Assembly: GCA_040753795.1 (NCBI GenBank)
Contig: JBFMDX010000012.1
Location: 64,774 to 128,773, forward strand
DNA: 64,000 nucleotides
Direction of reading: 5' to 3'
Source: Thermodesulfobacteriota bacterium
GTDB lineage: Bacteria; Desulfobacterota; Desulfobacteria; Desulfobacterales; Desulfosudaceae
Shown one piece after another: positions 57,552 through 64,000 of this stretch (position 1 is the first letter of the stretch; every line of letters begins with the position of its first letter). Position numbers and translations under genes: made by a program. The notes beneath the pieces were generated by a model, which was not told where the DNA came from, made no database searches, and was given only the letters and a program-made list of their open reading frames with translations.

Positions 57552-58381
57552 GGTTTCACCTCCTCGACCACCAGATCCGGGGTCACCATCTCCCGCAGCC
57601 GGGTTTCCACATAATGCTTGAGCGTCACCTGGGAGGCCTTGCAGGAGGCGCACGTGCCGGTCAGCTTGACAAAGACCTTATTACCGTCCACGTCGATCAG
57701 TTCGATGCTGCCGCCGTCCTTCTTCAAGGCCGGCCGGATTTCCCGGTCCAGGGTTTCCTCGATGAGCCGGATCTTCTGGATGTTGGTCATTTTACCTGAC
57801 ACCGGCGTGATCAGAATTTTCTGCCGGTTGTAAACATCATCGATGATCTTCTGGATGTTCTCATGGCATTTGCCGCAGCCGCCGCCGGCCTTGACGTAAT
57901 TGGTCACGTCCTCCACGGTCTTTAAATGGTTTTCACGCACGGCCCGCTCGATGGTCTTGTCCGTAACCCCGAAGCACTCGCAGACCAGGTTGCCGTCGAG
58001 CTGCTTTTCCGCCTCCCCCCGGTAATTGAGAATGGCCTTTTCCAGGGCTTCCCGGCCCATGACCGAGCAGTGCATCTTTTCCTTGGGCAGTCCGCCCAGG
58101 AAGTCGGCGATGTCGTCGTTGGTGATCTTTTCCGCCTCCTCCAGGGTCTTGCCCATGAGCATCTCGGTCAGGGCCGACGAGGAGGCGATGGCGCTGGCGC
58201 AGCCGAAGGTCTGGAACTTGACGTCCTGGATGCGTTTGTTCTCGTCGAGCTTGAAGGTCAGCCGCAGGGCGTCGCCGCAGGCCATGGAGCCCACCTCCCC
58301 AACCCCGTCGGCATCGGGGATATCACCTACATTCCGGGGGTTTAAAAAATGGTCCTTGACCTTGTCCGTGTATTCCCACAT
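57548..58381 (-). CDS. nifU: NifU-type three-domain Fe-S cluster scaffold
   Basis: A 277-aa modular scaffold. The N-terminal IscU-like domain has C35, C61 and C105. The middle [2Fe-2S] BFD-like domain has CEC and CGKC cysteines (C134, C136, C169, C172). The C-terminal Nfu domain has C244xxC247 (GTCASCKASQ). All cluster ligands are present, so the protein should be functional. It lies immediately upstream of nifS in a 4-base-overlap operon. No nitrogenase genes are visible, so it likely serves general Fe-S biogenesis. Confidence 0.96.
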   Translation of the reverse strand: MWEYTDKVKDHFLNPRNVGDIPDADGVGEVGSMACGDALRLTFKLDENKRIQDVKFQTFGCASAIASSSALTEMLMGKTLEEAEKITNDDIADFLGGLPKEKMHCSVMGREALEKAILNYRGEAEKQLDGNLVCECFGVTDKTIERAVRENHLKTVEDVTNYVKAGGGCGKCHENIQKIIDDVYNRQKILITPVSGKMTNIQKIRLIEETLDREIRPALKKDGGSIELIDVDGNKVFVKLTGTCASCKASQVTLKHYVETRLREMVTPDLVVEEVKP

Positions 58382-58399
58382 GAGTTCCTCCTTCCTGGG

Positions 58400-59020
58400 T
58401 TAGCCGTCATGTTTTTTATATAATGTATATACATAGGGGCGCGAATCACCGAATGGATTGATGTAGACATACTCCTCATGGTCCCTGAGTTCAAACCGTT
58501 GTCCCATACGTCTGTTGATTTCTTCAATGGAATAACGATGAACCTCAAGACCGGCGCATTTTTGAGCACCCGCGGTTGAAAACTCTGCCAGTAACGCCCA
58601 CCCCCCCGGCTTGATCGCGGACCGTAGGTTGGTAAAATATCCCTGGATGTCCTGTTCGTTGAGCAGGAAATGGAGAACGGCACGATCAATCCAGATATCC
58701 ACCGGGGGGATATCTGCCGGTAGGGGTTTGGAGATGTCATGGTGAAGCCACGTCACTTTTCCGTTAGACCCGATTCTGTCCTTAAGCTTATTCAGGGCAT
58801 CGTCGCTGATATCATTCAAAATGAGGTTGTGCCCTCTGGCCAGGAGTTCGTCGACCAGTATAGATGTCCCCGCGCCAGGAAGAAAAATCCAAGCCGGCGC
58901 GTCCTGCGGAATCCGATCAAGAAATTTGATCGTTTGCGAAACATCCTTCTCATACCAGCCGAGTTCAGTATCGGCTTTCTTTGAAAAGATGGCATTCCAG
59001 TGATCTCTTGATGTCGTCAT
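58400..59020 (-). CDS. Class I SAM-dependent methyltransferase
   Basis: A 206-aa Rossmann-fold methyltransferase. The N-terminus HWNAIFSKKADTELGWYEKD is shared by many small-molecule methyltransferases. Motif I is WIFLPGAGTSILVDELLARGH, the acidic post-motif is NDIS, and a later DIWIDRAVLHFLL is a post-motif II strand. Substrate unknown. It lies 18 bases downstream of nifU's upstream end (i.e. before nifU on the minus strand), so it could be co-transcribed with nifU-nifS. Confidence 0.8.
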   Translation of the reverse strand: MTTSRDHWNAIFSKKADTELGWYEKDVSQTIKFLDRIPQDAPAWIFLPGAGTSILVDELLARGHNLILNDISDDALNKLKDRIGSNGKVTWLHHDISKPLPADIPPVDIWIDRAVLHFLLNEQDIQGYFTNLRSAIKPGGWALLAEFSTAGAQKCAGLEVHRYSIEEINRRMGQRFELRDHEEYVYINPFGDSRPYVYTLYKKHDG

Positions 59021-59071
59021 ATTGTCCTCTGTGAATGTTGTCAGTTCGTTGTTGCCGCTGTGCGATGCACA

Positions 59072-59398
59072 TTATGCGCCCAGCAATCGTCGTTGCAATA
59101 CCGACTGCATGTCACGACGGCCGTCGACAATCAACAGCACATAGACGTTCTTGCCGATAACGCGGTAAATGATGCGGTAAGGCTTGAAAAAAACTTCCCG
59201 GTATTCACGAATCCCCAGTTCCAGCAATTCTTTCGGATAAGCGCCGCGGTCGGGGTGTTCGGTCAAACCGGTAAAAGCCTTCTCGATTTTTTCCAGGACA
59301 TGATCGGCTTTTTGAGGGGAGTCGTAACGGGAAAGCCAGGCATATAATTCGTTCAGGTCTTCGGCCGCGTCTCTGGTCAGCCATATTTTACAGGCCAT
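59072..59398 (-). CDS. ParE/RelE-superfamily toxin
   Basis: A 108-aa toxin of the RelE/ParE fold: IWLTRDAAEDLNELYAWLS, HPDRGAYPKELLELGIREYREVFFKPYRIIYRV and LLIVDGRRDMQSVLQRRLL. Sequence favours ParE-type, which inhibits DNA gyrase, but a ribosome-dependent RelE-like RNase cannot be excluded. Its ATG overlaps the antitoxin stop by one base (TGATG), a classical toxin-antitoxin coupling. Confidence 0.88.
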   Translation of the reverse strand: MACKIWLTRDAAEDLNELYAWLSRYDSPQKADHVLEKIEKAFTGLTEHPDRGAYPKELLELGIREYREVFFKPYRIIYRVIGKNVYVLLIVDGRRDMQSVLQRRLLGA

Positions 59399-59673
59399 CA
59401 GGTGACCTCTGTTTGTTTCTTCAGCCGGCCAATCACCTCTTGCGCCGTTAATACCTGGCCCTCCTCGATCTGGCGCATGCCCAGGGCCAGAATTTTCAAA
59501 AGCGCCATGGTCTCCCGGGTTTGCTCATAGCTTTCGATATCCTGGATGACCGCTTTGGCTTCACCGTTCTGCGTGATGATCATGGCTTCCCGCTGCTCGT
59601 TCAGATTCTTTATGATTTCAGAAGCATGTGACTTAAAATAACTGATCGGTCTGACACTGCCGGACAGTCTCAT
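59398..59673 (-). CDS. Phd/YefM-family antitoxin
   Basis: A 91-aa antitoxin. The N-terminal DNA-binding Phd/YefM fold is LSGSVRPISYFKSHASEIIKNLNEQREAMIITQNGEAKAVIQDIESYEQ. The C-terminal helix region neutralises the toxin. It precedes the toxin gene on the transcript. A GGAGGTG Shine-Dalgarno is present, and an imperfect palindrome overlapping the -10 suggests autoregulation. Confidence 0.9.
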   Translation of the reverse strand: MRLSGSVRPISYFKSHASEIIKNLNEQREAMIITQNGEAKAVIQDIESYEQTRETMALLKILALGMRQIEEGQVLTAQEVIGRLKKQTEVT

Positions 59674-59696
59674 GACAGCACCTCCTTTTTTTATGA

Positions 59697-59731
59697 GACT
59701 TAATTTAGTCCATATTCGGGTCTTGTGTCAA
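59697..59731 (-). promoter_or_regulatory. Toxin-antitoxin promoter with palindromic operator
   Basis: On the minus strand TTGACA (complement 59726-59731), an 18-base spacer and TAAATT (complement 59702-59707) form a promoter. The 14-base imperfect palindrome GACTTAA-TTTAGTC (59697-59710; 6 of 7 matching positions per half) covers the -10, fitting an antitoxin-binding operator. Confidence 0.55.
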
Positions 59732-59846
59732 GATTTCGGTAGTAGATGCCAGCTTACATCTTCTTCCTTCCCAGAACTGCTCCTCTGATCGAAATGGTGA
59801 CCACCTAAAATCCATACAATCCAAAAAGCGTTGGTGCCGCCTCGCC

Positions 59847-60620
59847 TCACATTAAGCCTGAAATAAGTCCGATAGCAACAACTATCAGTAAGGCGGATAC
59901 AGCCAACTGTATGAAACGAATGGTAACCTTTTTCAGTATTTTGGCTCCGACGTAAGCCCCGAGAAAGGCGGAAATGCTGGCAGCACCTGCCAGCCCCCAC
60001 TGGGCGTTATTCCCATACGCCAAGGCGCCTGCACCATATACTGTCATTCGAGATAAATCCACCATGACCGCAAGTACAATACCGGTTGCAACGAATGCTT
60101 CCTTACCGAGGCCGGCCTTAAGCAAAAACATGCTCCTGAAGGCGCCCTGGTGACCGGAAAGTCCTCCGAAGAAGCCGCTAACGACTCCACCTAAAGGCAA
60201 CCACTTCCTATCAAGTTTAATTCGTGAAAAACGCTCTGACAGTTCCAGGGCAACAAATAGAATAATAAGAATTCCGATTACCAGTTTTATTGACGAGATT
60301 TCGACCTCTCGGCCAAAAGCTATGTAATGATAGATGGCTGGGACTGATCCTATCCGATTGAGCAGTGTTGCACCTATAAGGGCGGCTAGGACGGCAGGAA
60401 CGCCAAACTTGATTAGGACGGATTTTTCAGACTGCCCGCCCATCAAACCCACTTTGAACAGGTTATTCGCAAGATGGACTATCGCGGTAATGGCGATGGC
60501 AAGTTCTATTGGGAAAAAAAGGGCTGTTACCGGCATCAGTAGTGTGCCCAAACCAAAACCTGAAAACAAGGTAAGACCAGATGCAATAAGCGCCGCTACG
60601 CAGACAACGATATATTCCAT
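59847..60620 (-). CDS. TauE/SafE-family anion permease
   Basis: A 257-aa protein with about eight membrane spans and family sequence FGLGTLLMPVTALFFPIELAIAITAIVHLANNLFKVGL, plus FFGGLSGHQGAFRSMFLLKAGL in the second half. TauE/SafE proteins move sulfite or sulfonates. It lies 18 bases downstream of a TorD-like gene in the polysulfide-reductase-like operon, so a sulfur oxyanion or product is a reasonable cargo, inferred from context only. Confidence 0.85.
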   Translation of the reverse strand: MEYIVVCVAALIASGLTLFSGFGLGTLLMPVTALFFPIELAIAITAIVHLANNLFKVGLMGGQSEKSVLIKFGVPAVLAALIGATLLNRIGSVPAIYHYIAFGREVEISSIKLVIGILIILFVALELSERFSRIKLDRKWLPLGGVVSGFFGGLSGHQGAFRSMFLLKAGLGKEAFVATGIVLAVMVDLSRMTVYGAGALAYGNNAQWGLAGAASISAFLGAYVGAKILKKVTIRFIQLAVSALLIVVAIGLISGLM

Positions 60621-60638
60621 TTCTTCCTCCTGAATAGA

Positions 60639-61178
60639 TTACATTATGGAAAACACCTTCTCGACATACCCGGAGAATGTCAGATAACAACCGGCGTCAT
60701 CAACACTTTGAATGCTCTTGAAAAACAAGGCCAGCCAGGAGCGCAGATGCTCCAGAACAAAACGGTAGTCCGCCAGAATTCTCTCCGACTCCTCCCCTTC
60801 CCCGGCCTGGCGGAGCATCAGCGACAACAACGCCAGAAACTCCAGCTCCACGGCGATGTGATCGGCCGGTTCGCCGGTTTCAAAACCATAGGACTGATAG
60901 AGTTGCTCCAGGATAATGGTGGACGGCCCCATGATGACTCCTTCCAAGTAATAAGAGCCGTATGGTGGACAGGGTGCTTCCGGATAGGCGTTGATGAACA
61001 GCCGGACATACTGGTTTTGCAGAGCGGTCAGGCTCATTTTTCCCGGATCACAGGCCTCCGGCACGTCAGGAGCAGGCAACAAGGCCTTGAAAGCGCCGGT
61101 ATCCGGCAAGTTTTCCGGATAGCTGAACAATCGGGAAAGCGCTTGGAACACCTCCGGTTCTATCACCTTCTGATTCAT
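60639..61178 (-). CDS. TorD/DmsD-like molybdoenzyme maturation chaperone
   Basis: A 179-aa all-helical chaperone. The family signature YVRLFINAYPEAPCPPYGSYYLEG is present near residue 55-78, with VALEFLALLSLMLRQ-like helical sequence later (HIAVELEFLALLSLM). TorD-type proteins insert molybdopterin cofactor and proofread Tat signals of the catalytic subunit. It overlaps the NrfD gene by 4 bases in the same operon as the molybdopterin oxidoreductase, supporting this role. Confidence 0.86.
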   Translation of the reverse strand: MNQKVIEPEVFQALSRLFSYPENLPDTGAFKALLPAPDVPEACDPGKMSLTALQNQYVRLFINAYPEAPCPPYGSYYLEGVIMGPSTIILEQLYQSYGFETGEPADHIAVELEFLALLSLMLRQAGEGEESERILADYRFVLEHLRSWLALFFKSIQSVDDAGCYLTFSGYVEKVFSIM

Positions 61179-62401
61179 GAATCCGCCTTTTTCAGGATGG
61201 GCAGCCGGTCGATGGCGATGATGAGCAGAAAACAGGCATAGGCCATCACCCCCAGGGTGATCACGATTTCAACGGCGCTGGGGAAATAATGATAATGAGA
61301 TACAAAGGTGTCGGTCATGGGGGAAAACCGGCCTGATGCGACCGGGACCGGCCAGGAAAGATTCTGAATCCCAAAGGGGTGGATGGTCAGGGGCATGTGG
61401 TTGAAGGCCGCGGGCATGATCAGTAGCCGATGGGCGAAAATGCCCGAGACCAGCAGCAGGCAGGCGGTCATCATGACCCCGGCACGTTCCCGGGCCCGTC
61501 GGTTTAAGAGCAATATGACGCCGGCCAGGGGCGCCAGCACCTCATACAGATGCACGCCCAGATTTTCCTGAAGGGTGATCTTCAGCGCACCCAGCGCCTC
61601 ATCGTTCCCGTACCAGGCATTGATCACGAAATCGTTGTACATCAGAAACAGGTGAATAAAGAGACAGACGGCGATAAAAACGGCCATGATCCGGTAAGCC
61701 TGGCGGTGGCCTTCCTTCAGGCCGTATGCCATCAGGGCGATCAGCATTACAAAGGCCGTGCCCGAGGCCATGGCCGCCGCCACGAAATCCGGCGCCATTA
61801 CCGCCGAATGCCACCATTCCCGGGCGCCCTGAGTGGCGAATATCCAGGCCGTGACCACATGAATGCCGATGGCGGCCACCAGGGAAAAGGGGGCGATCCG
61901 TCTGGCCCATCTATCCGAAAAGGCTTCCGGATCAGACGGCAGCAACCCCTTGAACGGACCGGCGGCAATGTCCGGGAGCATGAGCAGGACAAGGTAAGTC
62001 AGCGACAGCCCGGCATACAGGCTCAACACAATGATGTCCCAGATCAGCGGGCTTAAAAACTGGGGATGAAGCAGGAGGTTGATGACCCGGAACGGCTGGC
62101 CCATGTCCGGCAGAACGATCAGCATGGCGGCGGTCACGTTGGCAAAAGCGGCCAGGGCGCCGATGCGGGCAAACGGTTTTAATTCGGTCACGCCGAACAG
62201 ATAAATCATGGAACTGAGCACCAGCCCGCCGGCGGCATTGCCCACGAAAAAGGCCAGGGTGGATATGTACAATCCCCAGGAATAGGAATTCTGCAGATGG
62301 GTCAGCACCAGTCCTTCCCGGTACTGGATCACCCAGGCAACCAGTCCGGCCAGCATCAGCAGGCCGGTGACGCCAAGACCCGTTTTTTTGCGTATGGTCA
62401 T
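61175..62401 (-). CDS. NrfD/PsrC-family integral membrane subunit
   Basis: A 408-aa membrane protein with about ten hydrophobic segments, the quinol-oxidising or quinone-reducing subunit of CISM-family enzymes such as polysulfide reductase. Typical parts are NSYSWGLYISTLAFFVGNAAGGLVL in span II and TQGAREWWHSAVMAPDFVAAAMASGTAFVML. The ATG at 62401 has a GGAGGG Shine-Dalgarno; the longer frame upstream overlaps the ferredoxin gene. It lies between the ferredoxin subunit (2-base gap) and the TorD-like gene. Confidence 0.9.
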   Translation of the reverse strand: MTIRKKTGLGVTGLLMLAGLVAWVIQYREGLVLTHLQNSYSWGLYISTLAFFVGNAAGGLVLSSMIYLFGVTELKPFARIGALAAFANVTAAMLIVLPDMGQPFRVINLLLHPQFLSPLIWDIIVLSLYAGLSLTYLVLLMLPDIAAGPFKGLLPSDPEAFSDRWARRIAPFSLVAAIGIHVVTAWIFATQGAREWWHSAVMAPDFVAAAMASGTAFVMLIALMAYGLKEGHRQAYRIMAVFIAVCLFIHLFLMYNDFVINAWYGNDEALGALKITLQENLGVHLYEVLAPLAGVILLLNRRARERAGVMMTACLLLVSGIFAHRLLIMPAAFNHMPLTIHPFGIQNLSWPVPVASGRFSPMTDTFVSHYHYFPSAVEIVITLGVMAYACFLLIIAIDRLPILKKADS

Positions 62402-62403
62402 GA

Positions 62404-63078
62404 TTATCCCTCCTTTCGCGCCGGCGGCAGGTAATAAACATTGGGCTTTGTTCCCTTGTCGGCCAGCAGGGTAAAGCCGTTCTTCTCCGCTATCAGGCGG
62501 GACACCGTGCTGTCCGGATCGTCCAGGTCGCCGACGAACCGGGCTTTGCCCGGGCATCCGCGGACGCAGGCCGGATCGAGCCCTTGAGCGGCGTAATGCA
62601 CGCAGAAATTGCACTTTTCCACCGTGCCCTTGATTCGCGCCGGCATATACACCAGCCGGCCGTCGAGCCGATATTCGTCCGGAAAGCCGAAACGATATCC
62701 AGTCTGGTATTCATATTTTTTCATGGCGCGGGCCGGGTCTTCCCAGTTGAACTGGCGCACGCCGTAGGGACAGGCGGCCATGCAGTAACGGCAGCCGATG
62801 CAGCGTTCGAAATCCACCAGCACTTCGCCCGCCTCCGTGACATAGGTGGCCTGAACCGGACAGACCTTGACGCAGGGCGCGTTGGCGCAATGCTGGCAAT
62901 GGATGGGCAGAAAATAGGACCGTCCCTTGACCGGCGGCGTCAAATGATGGTCGCTGCCCGGCGTTACCACCCGGTTCCACCAGGTTCCGGCCGGCTGGGC
63001 GTTGTGCTGTTTGCAGGCCACGGCGCAGGAGCGGCAGCCGATGCATTTTTCAAGATCGATAACCATTCCTCTTCTCAT
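62404..63078 (-). CDS. PsrB-type 4Fe-4S ferredoxin subunit
   Basis: A 224-aa electron-transfer subunit with four cubane-cluster motifs: CIGCRSCAVACKQHN, CQHCANAPCVKVCPVQA, CIGCRYCMAACPYG and a final CNFCVHYAAQGLDPACVRGCPG, giving 16 cysteines typical of the DMSO/polysulfide/tetrathionate reductase family. ATG 63078 (with AAGGAGGG Shine-Dalgarno) starts right at the first cluster domain; the longer frame is not needed. Its start overlaps the stop of the molybdopterin subunit gene by 4 bases. Confidence 0.94.
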   Translation of the reverse strand: MRRGMVIDLEKCIGCRSCAVACKQHNAQPAGTWWNRVVTPGSDHHLTPPVKGRSYFLPIHCQHCANAPCVKVCPVQATYVTEAGEVLVDFERCIGCRYCMAACPYGVRQFNWEDPARAMKKYEYQTGYRFGFPDEYRLDGRLVYMPARIKGTVEKCNFCVHYAAQGLDPACVRGCPGKARFVGDLDDPDSTVSRLIAEKNGFTLLADKGTKPNVYYLPPARKEG

Positions 63079-64000
63079 GCGTCCACCCTCCTTGCATCCA
63101 CCAGGCATTCATTCCAGGCCGTTGTCGGCGACCAGATTCCCGGGACGAAATAGATCTCGTGCAGGGGCTTGATCCAGGGCATGGTCAGTGAGTTGTAGGA
63201 TTCGTTCTGGAGATACCGGGCCCACCAGCCCTGTTCGAAAATCACGGTACCCGGCCGGCATCCCGGATCGATCACGGCATAGGCCCGGGTTTTGCCGCGA
63301 TTGTTGTATACTTCCACCAGATCGCCGGACCGGATCCCCCGCTGCCGGGCATCGGCTTCATTGAGAAACATCTTGGGCTTGTTGCCCTGAAGTTCGTTCA
63401 GCCAGACATTGTCCGAATGGGTGGAATGCACCCGGTAGAGGGAATTTTTGGTGACAAAACGGAGCCGGTACTTGTTTTTCGCCTCCGGGTCCGCGGCGTA
63501 TTCCGTGTCCACGAAAGTGTCTTTATGGACCGGCAGTTGTTCTCCGGTCTGGAGAAAAAGGTCCTCGTCCTTGTAAAACTCGATGCGGCCGCTGCGCACG
63601 AATTTCGCCGTGGCTTCCAGAGGGGCGGGATAACTGGGAGGCGGGAACGGGTGCCGATCGTGAACCTGCTCGTAAAACGGTACCTGACGGTCCCCGGGCG
63701 CCCGGGAATGCAAACGGACCGGGCCTTTTTTGAGCATGTCCAGGGTAATTCCCCGGGTCTCTTCCCCGCCTTTTTCCAGCAGCATCTCGATGATTTTGAG
63801 GCTGGCGTCGGTATCGTTTAATTCCGGATAATAATATTTTTCAAATTCCGGGTTCAGCCGCCTGGCCAATTCCCGGGCCAGAAAAAAGCCGTTGCGGCTT
63901 TCAAACAGCGGTTTGATGGCCGGCTGCTGCAACTGCAGATAGGGATGGAGGATGGTCGCGGTCAACTCGTAATTTTCATACCAGCAGGTGCCGGGAAAGA
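63075..64000 (-). CDS. Molybdopterin oxidoreductase catalytic subunit, C-terminal part (5' end outside window)
   Basis: The open frame continues to the window edge (FPGTCWYENYEL before the first visible TTG at 63965), so the gene is cut and ~308 C-terminal residues remain. Its features are those of the PsrA/PhsA/TtrA-like molybdopterin superfamily: the molybdopterin-dinucleotide-binding fold (VHSTHSDNVWLNELQGNKPKMFLNEADA, GIRSGDLVEVYNNRG, AVIDPGCRPGTVIFEQGWWARY). With PsrB-like ferredoxin and NrfD subunits it forms a complex that reduces polysulfide, thiosulfate or a similar acceptor. The acceptor cannot be deduced from the C-terminus. Confidence 0.9.
   Translation of the reverse strand, partial: FPGTCWYENYELTATILHPYLQLQQPAIKPLFESRNGFFLARELARRLNPEFEKYYYPELNDTDASLKIIEMLLEKGGEETRGITLDMLKKGPVRLHSRAPGDRQVPFYEQVHDRHPFPPPSYPAPLEATAKFVRSGRIEFYKDEDLFLQTGEQLPVHKDTFVDTEYAADPEAKNKYRLRFVTKNSLYRVHSTHSDNVWLNELQGNKPKMFLNEADARQRGIRSGDLVEVYNNRGKTRAYAVIDPGCRPGTVIFEQGWWARYLQNESYNSLTMPWIKPLHEIYFVPGIWSPTTAWNECLVDARRVDA

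Noticed and set aside
57843-58381. Nitrogenase-linked origin for NifU/NifS
   Set aside because: No nif structural genes are nearby and neighbours are cysteine-synthesis genes; the pair probably serves general Fe-S biogenesis.

Overview
The window looks like chromosomal DNA from a Gram-negative anaerobe of the Desulfobacterota (former Deltaproteobacteria), probably Desulfobacteraceae-like. This is an inference from gene content: glyQ/glyS as separate subunits, a RodZ/SurA/RecO/Mfd neighbourhood, a polysulfide-reductase-like molybdoenzyme operon, a NifU/NifS/CysE/CysK cluster, a CoA-disulfide-reductase/rhodanese fusion, two TauE-type anion permeases, and many sensory proteins (HD-GYP, CHASE2 cyclase, hybrid kinase). 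No rRNA, CRISPR array, prophage or complete insertion sequence is visible. Genes are densely packed and no stretch over 300 bases lacks a gene or gene remnant.

Layout. 1-3.2 kb (+): the C-terminal part of SMC, then ftsY and an HU-type protein with a strong terminator. 3.2-17.0 kb (-): a nearly gap-free series read from mfd through a SurA-like lipoprotein, SurA, RodZ-like, recO, a GHMP kinase, glyQ, glyS, a small PC4-like protein, ligA and an acylphosphatase. tRNA-Thr(CGT) and a decayed AAA ATPase gene (17.0-17.8 kb) separate this from a (+) series at 17.9-26.6 kb: a fused acyltransferase/alpha-beta hydrolase, SH3-like exported protein, M48 lipoprotein, CHASE2 adenylate cyclase, U32 peptidase and an unknown protein. 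26.6-32.1 kb holds envelope-glycan genes: a polysaccharide deacetylase, a GT2 glycosyltransferase, a multi-membrane-span protein and an LTA-synthase-like sulfatase-fold enzyme. 32.2-43.3 kb is mixed: GAF/HD-GYP, RlmK-like methyltransferase, aldehyde dehydrogenase, CoADR-rhodanese, AsmA, ModE-like HTH, a poly-gamma-glutamate-hydrolase-like protein, CrcB and DUF190-CBS. 43.3-47.4 kb (-): EF-G with a small RecA-like ATPase, a NUDIX hydrolase and a cysteine-cluster protein. 47.6-54.2 kb: hybrid histidine kinase, a Tat-exported metallo-beta-lactamase-fold protein, TauE, CBS protein and CDF metal transporter. 54.2-58.4 kb (-): cysteine and Fe-S cluster synthesis. 58.4-59.7 kb: a methyltransferase and a ParE/Phd toxin-antitoxin pair. 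59.8-64.0 kb (-): molybdopterin oxidoreductase (cut by the window edge), ferredoxin, NrfD, TorD-like chaperone and TauE.

Functional threads. Sulfur recurs: CoADR-rhodanese, NifS/NifU, CysE/CysK, the polysulfide/thiosulfate-reductase-like complex and TauE permeases. A second thread is the cell envelope: SurA pair, RodZ, AsmA, deacetylase, LtaS-like enzyme, and an M48/SH3/CHASE2 set that may connect envelope state to cAMP. I did not find an obviously new defence or mobile system. The most unusual items are the acyltransferase-hydrolase fusion with an altered acyltransferase motif, the SH3-M48-CHASE2 cyclase operon, the EF-G/RecA-like pair, and a truncated four-helix-bundle reading frame enclosed by 31-base inverted repeats.
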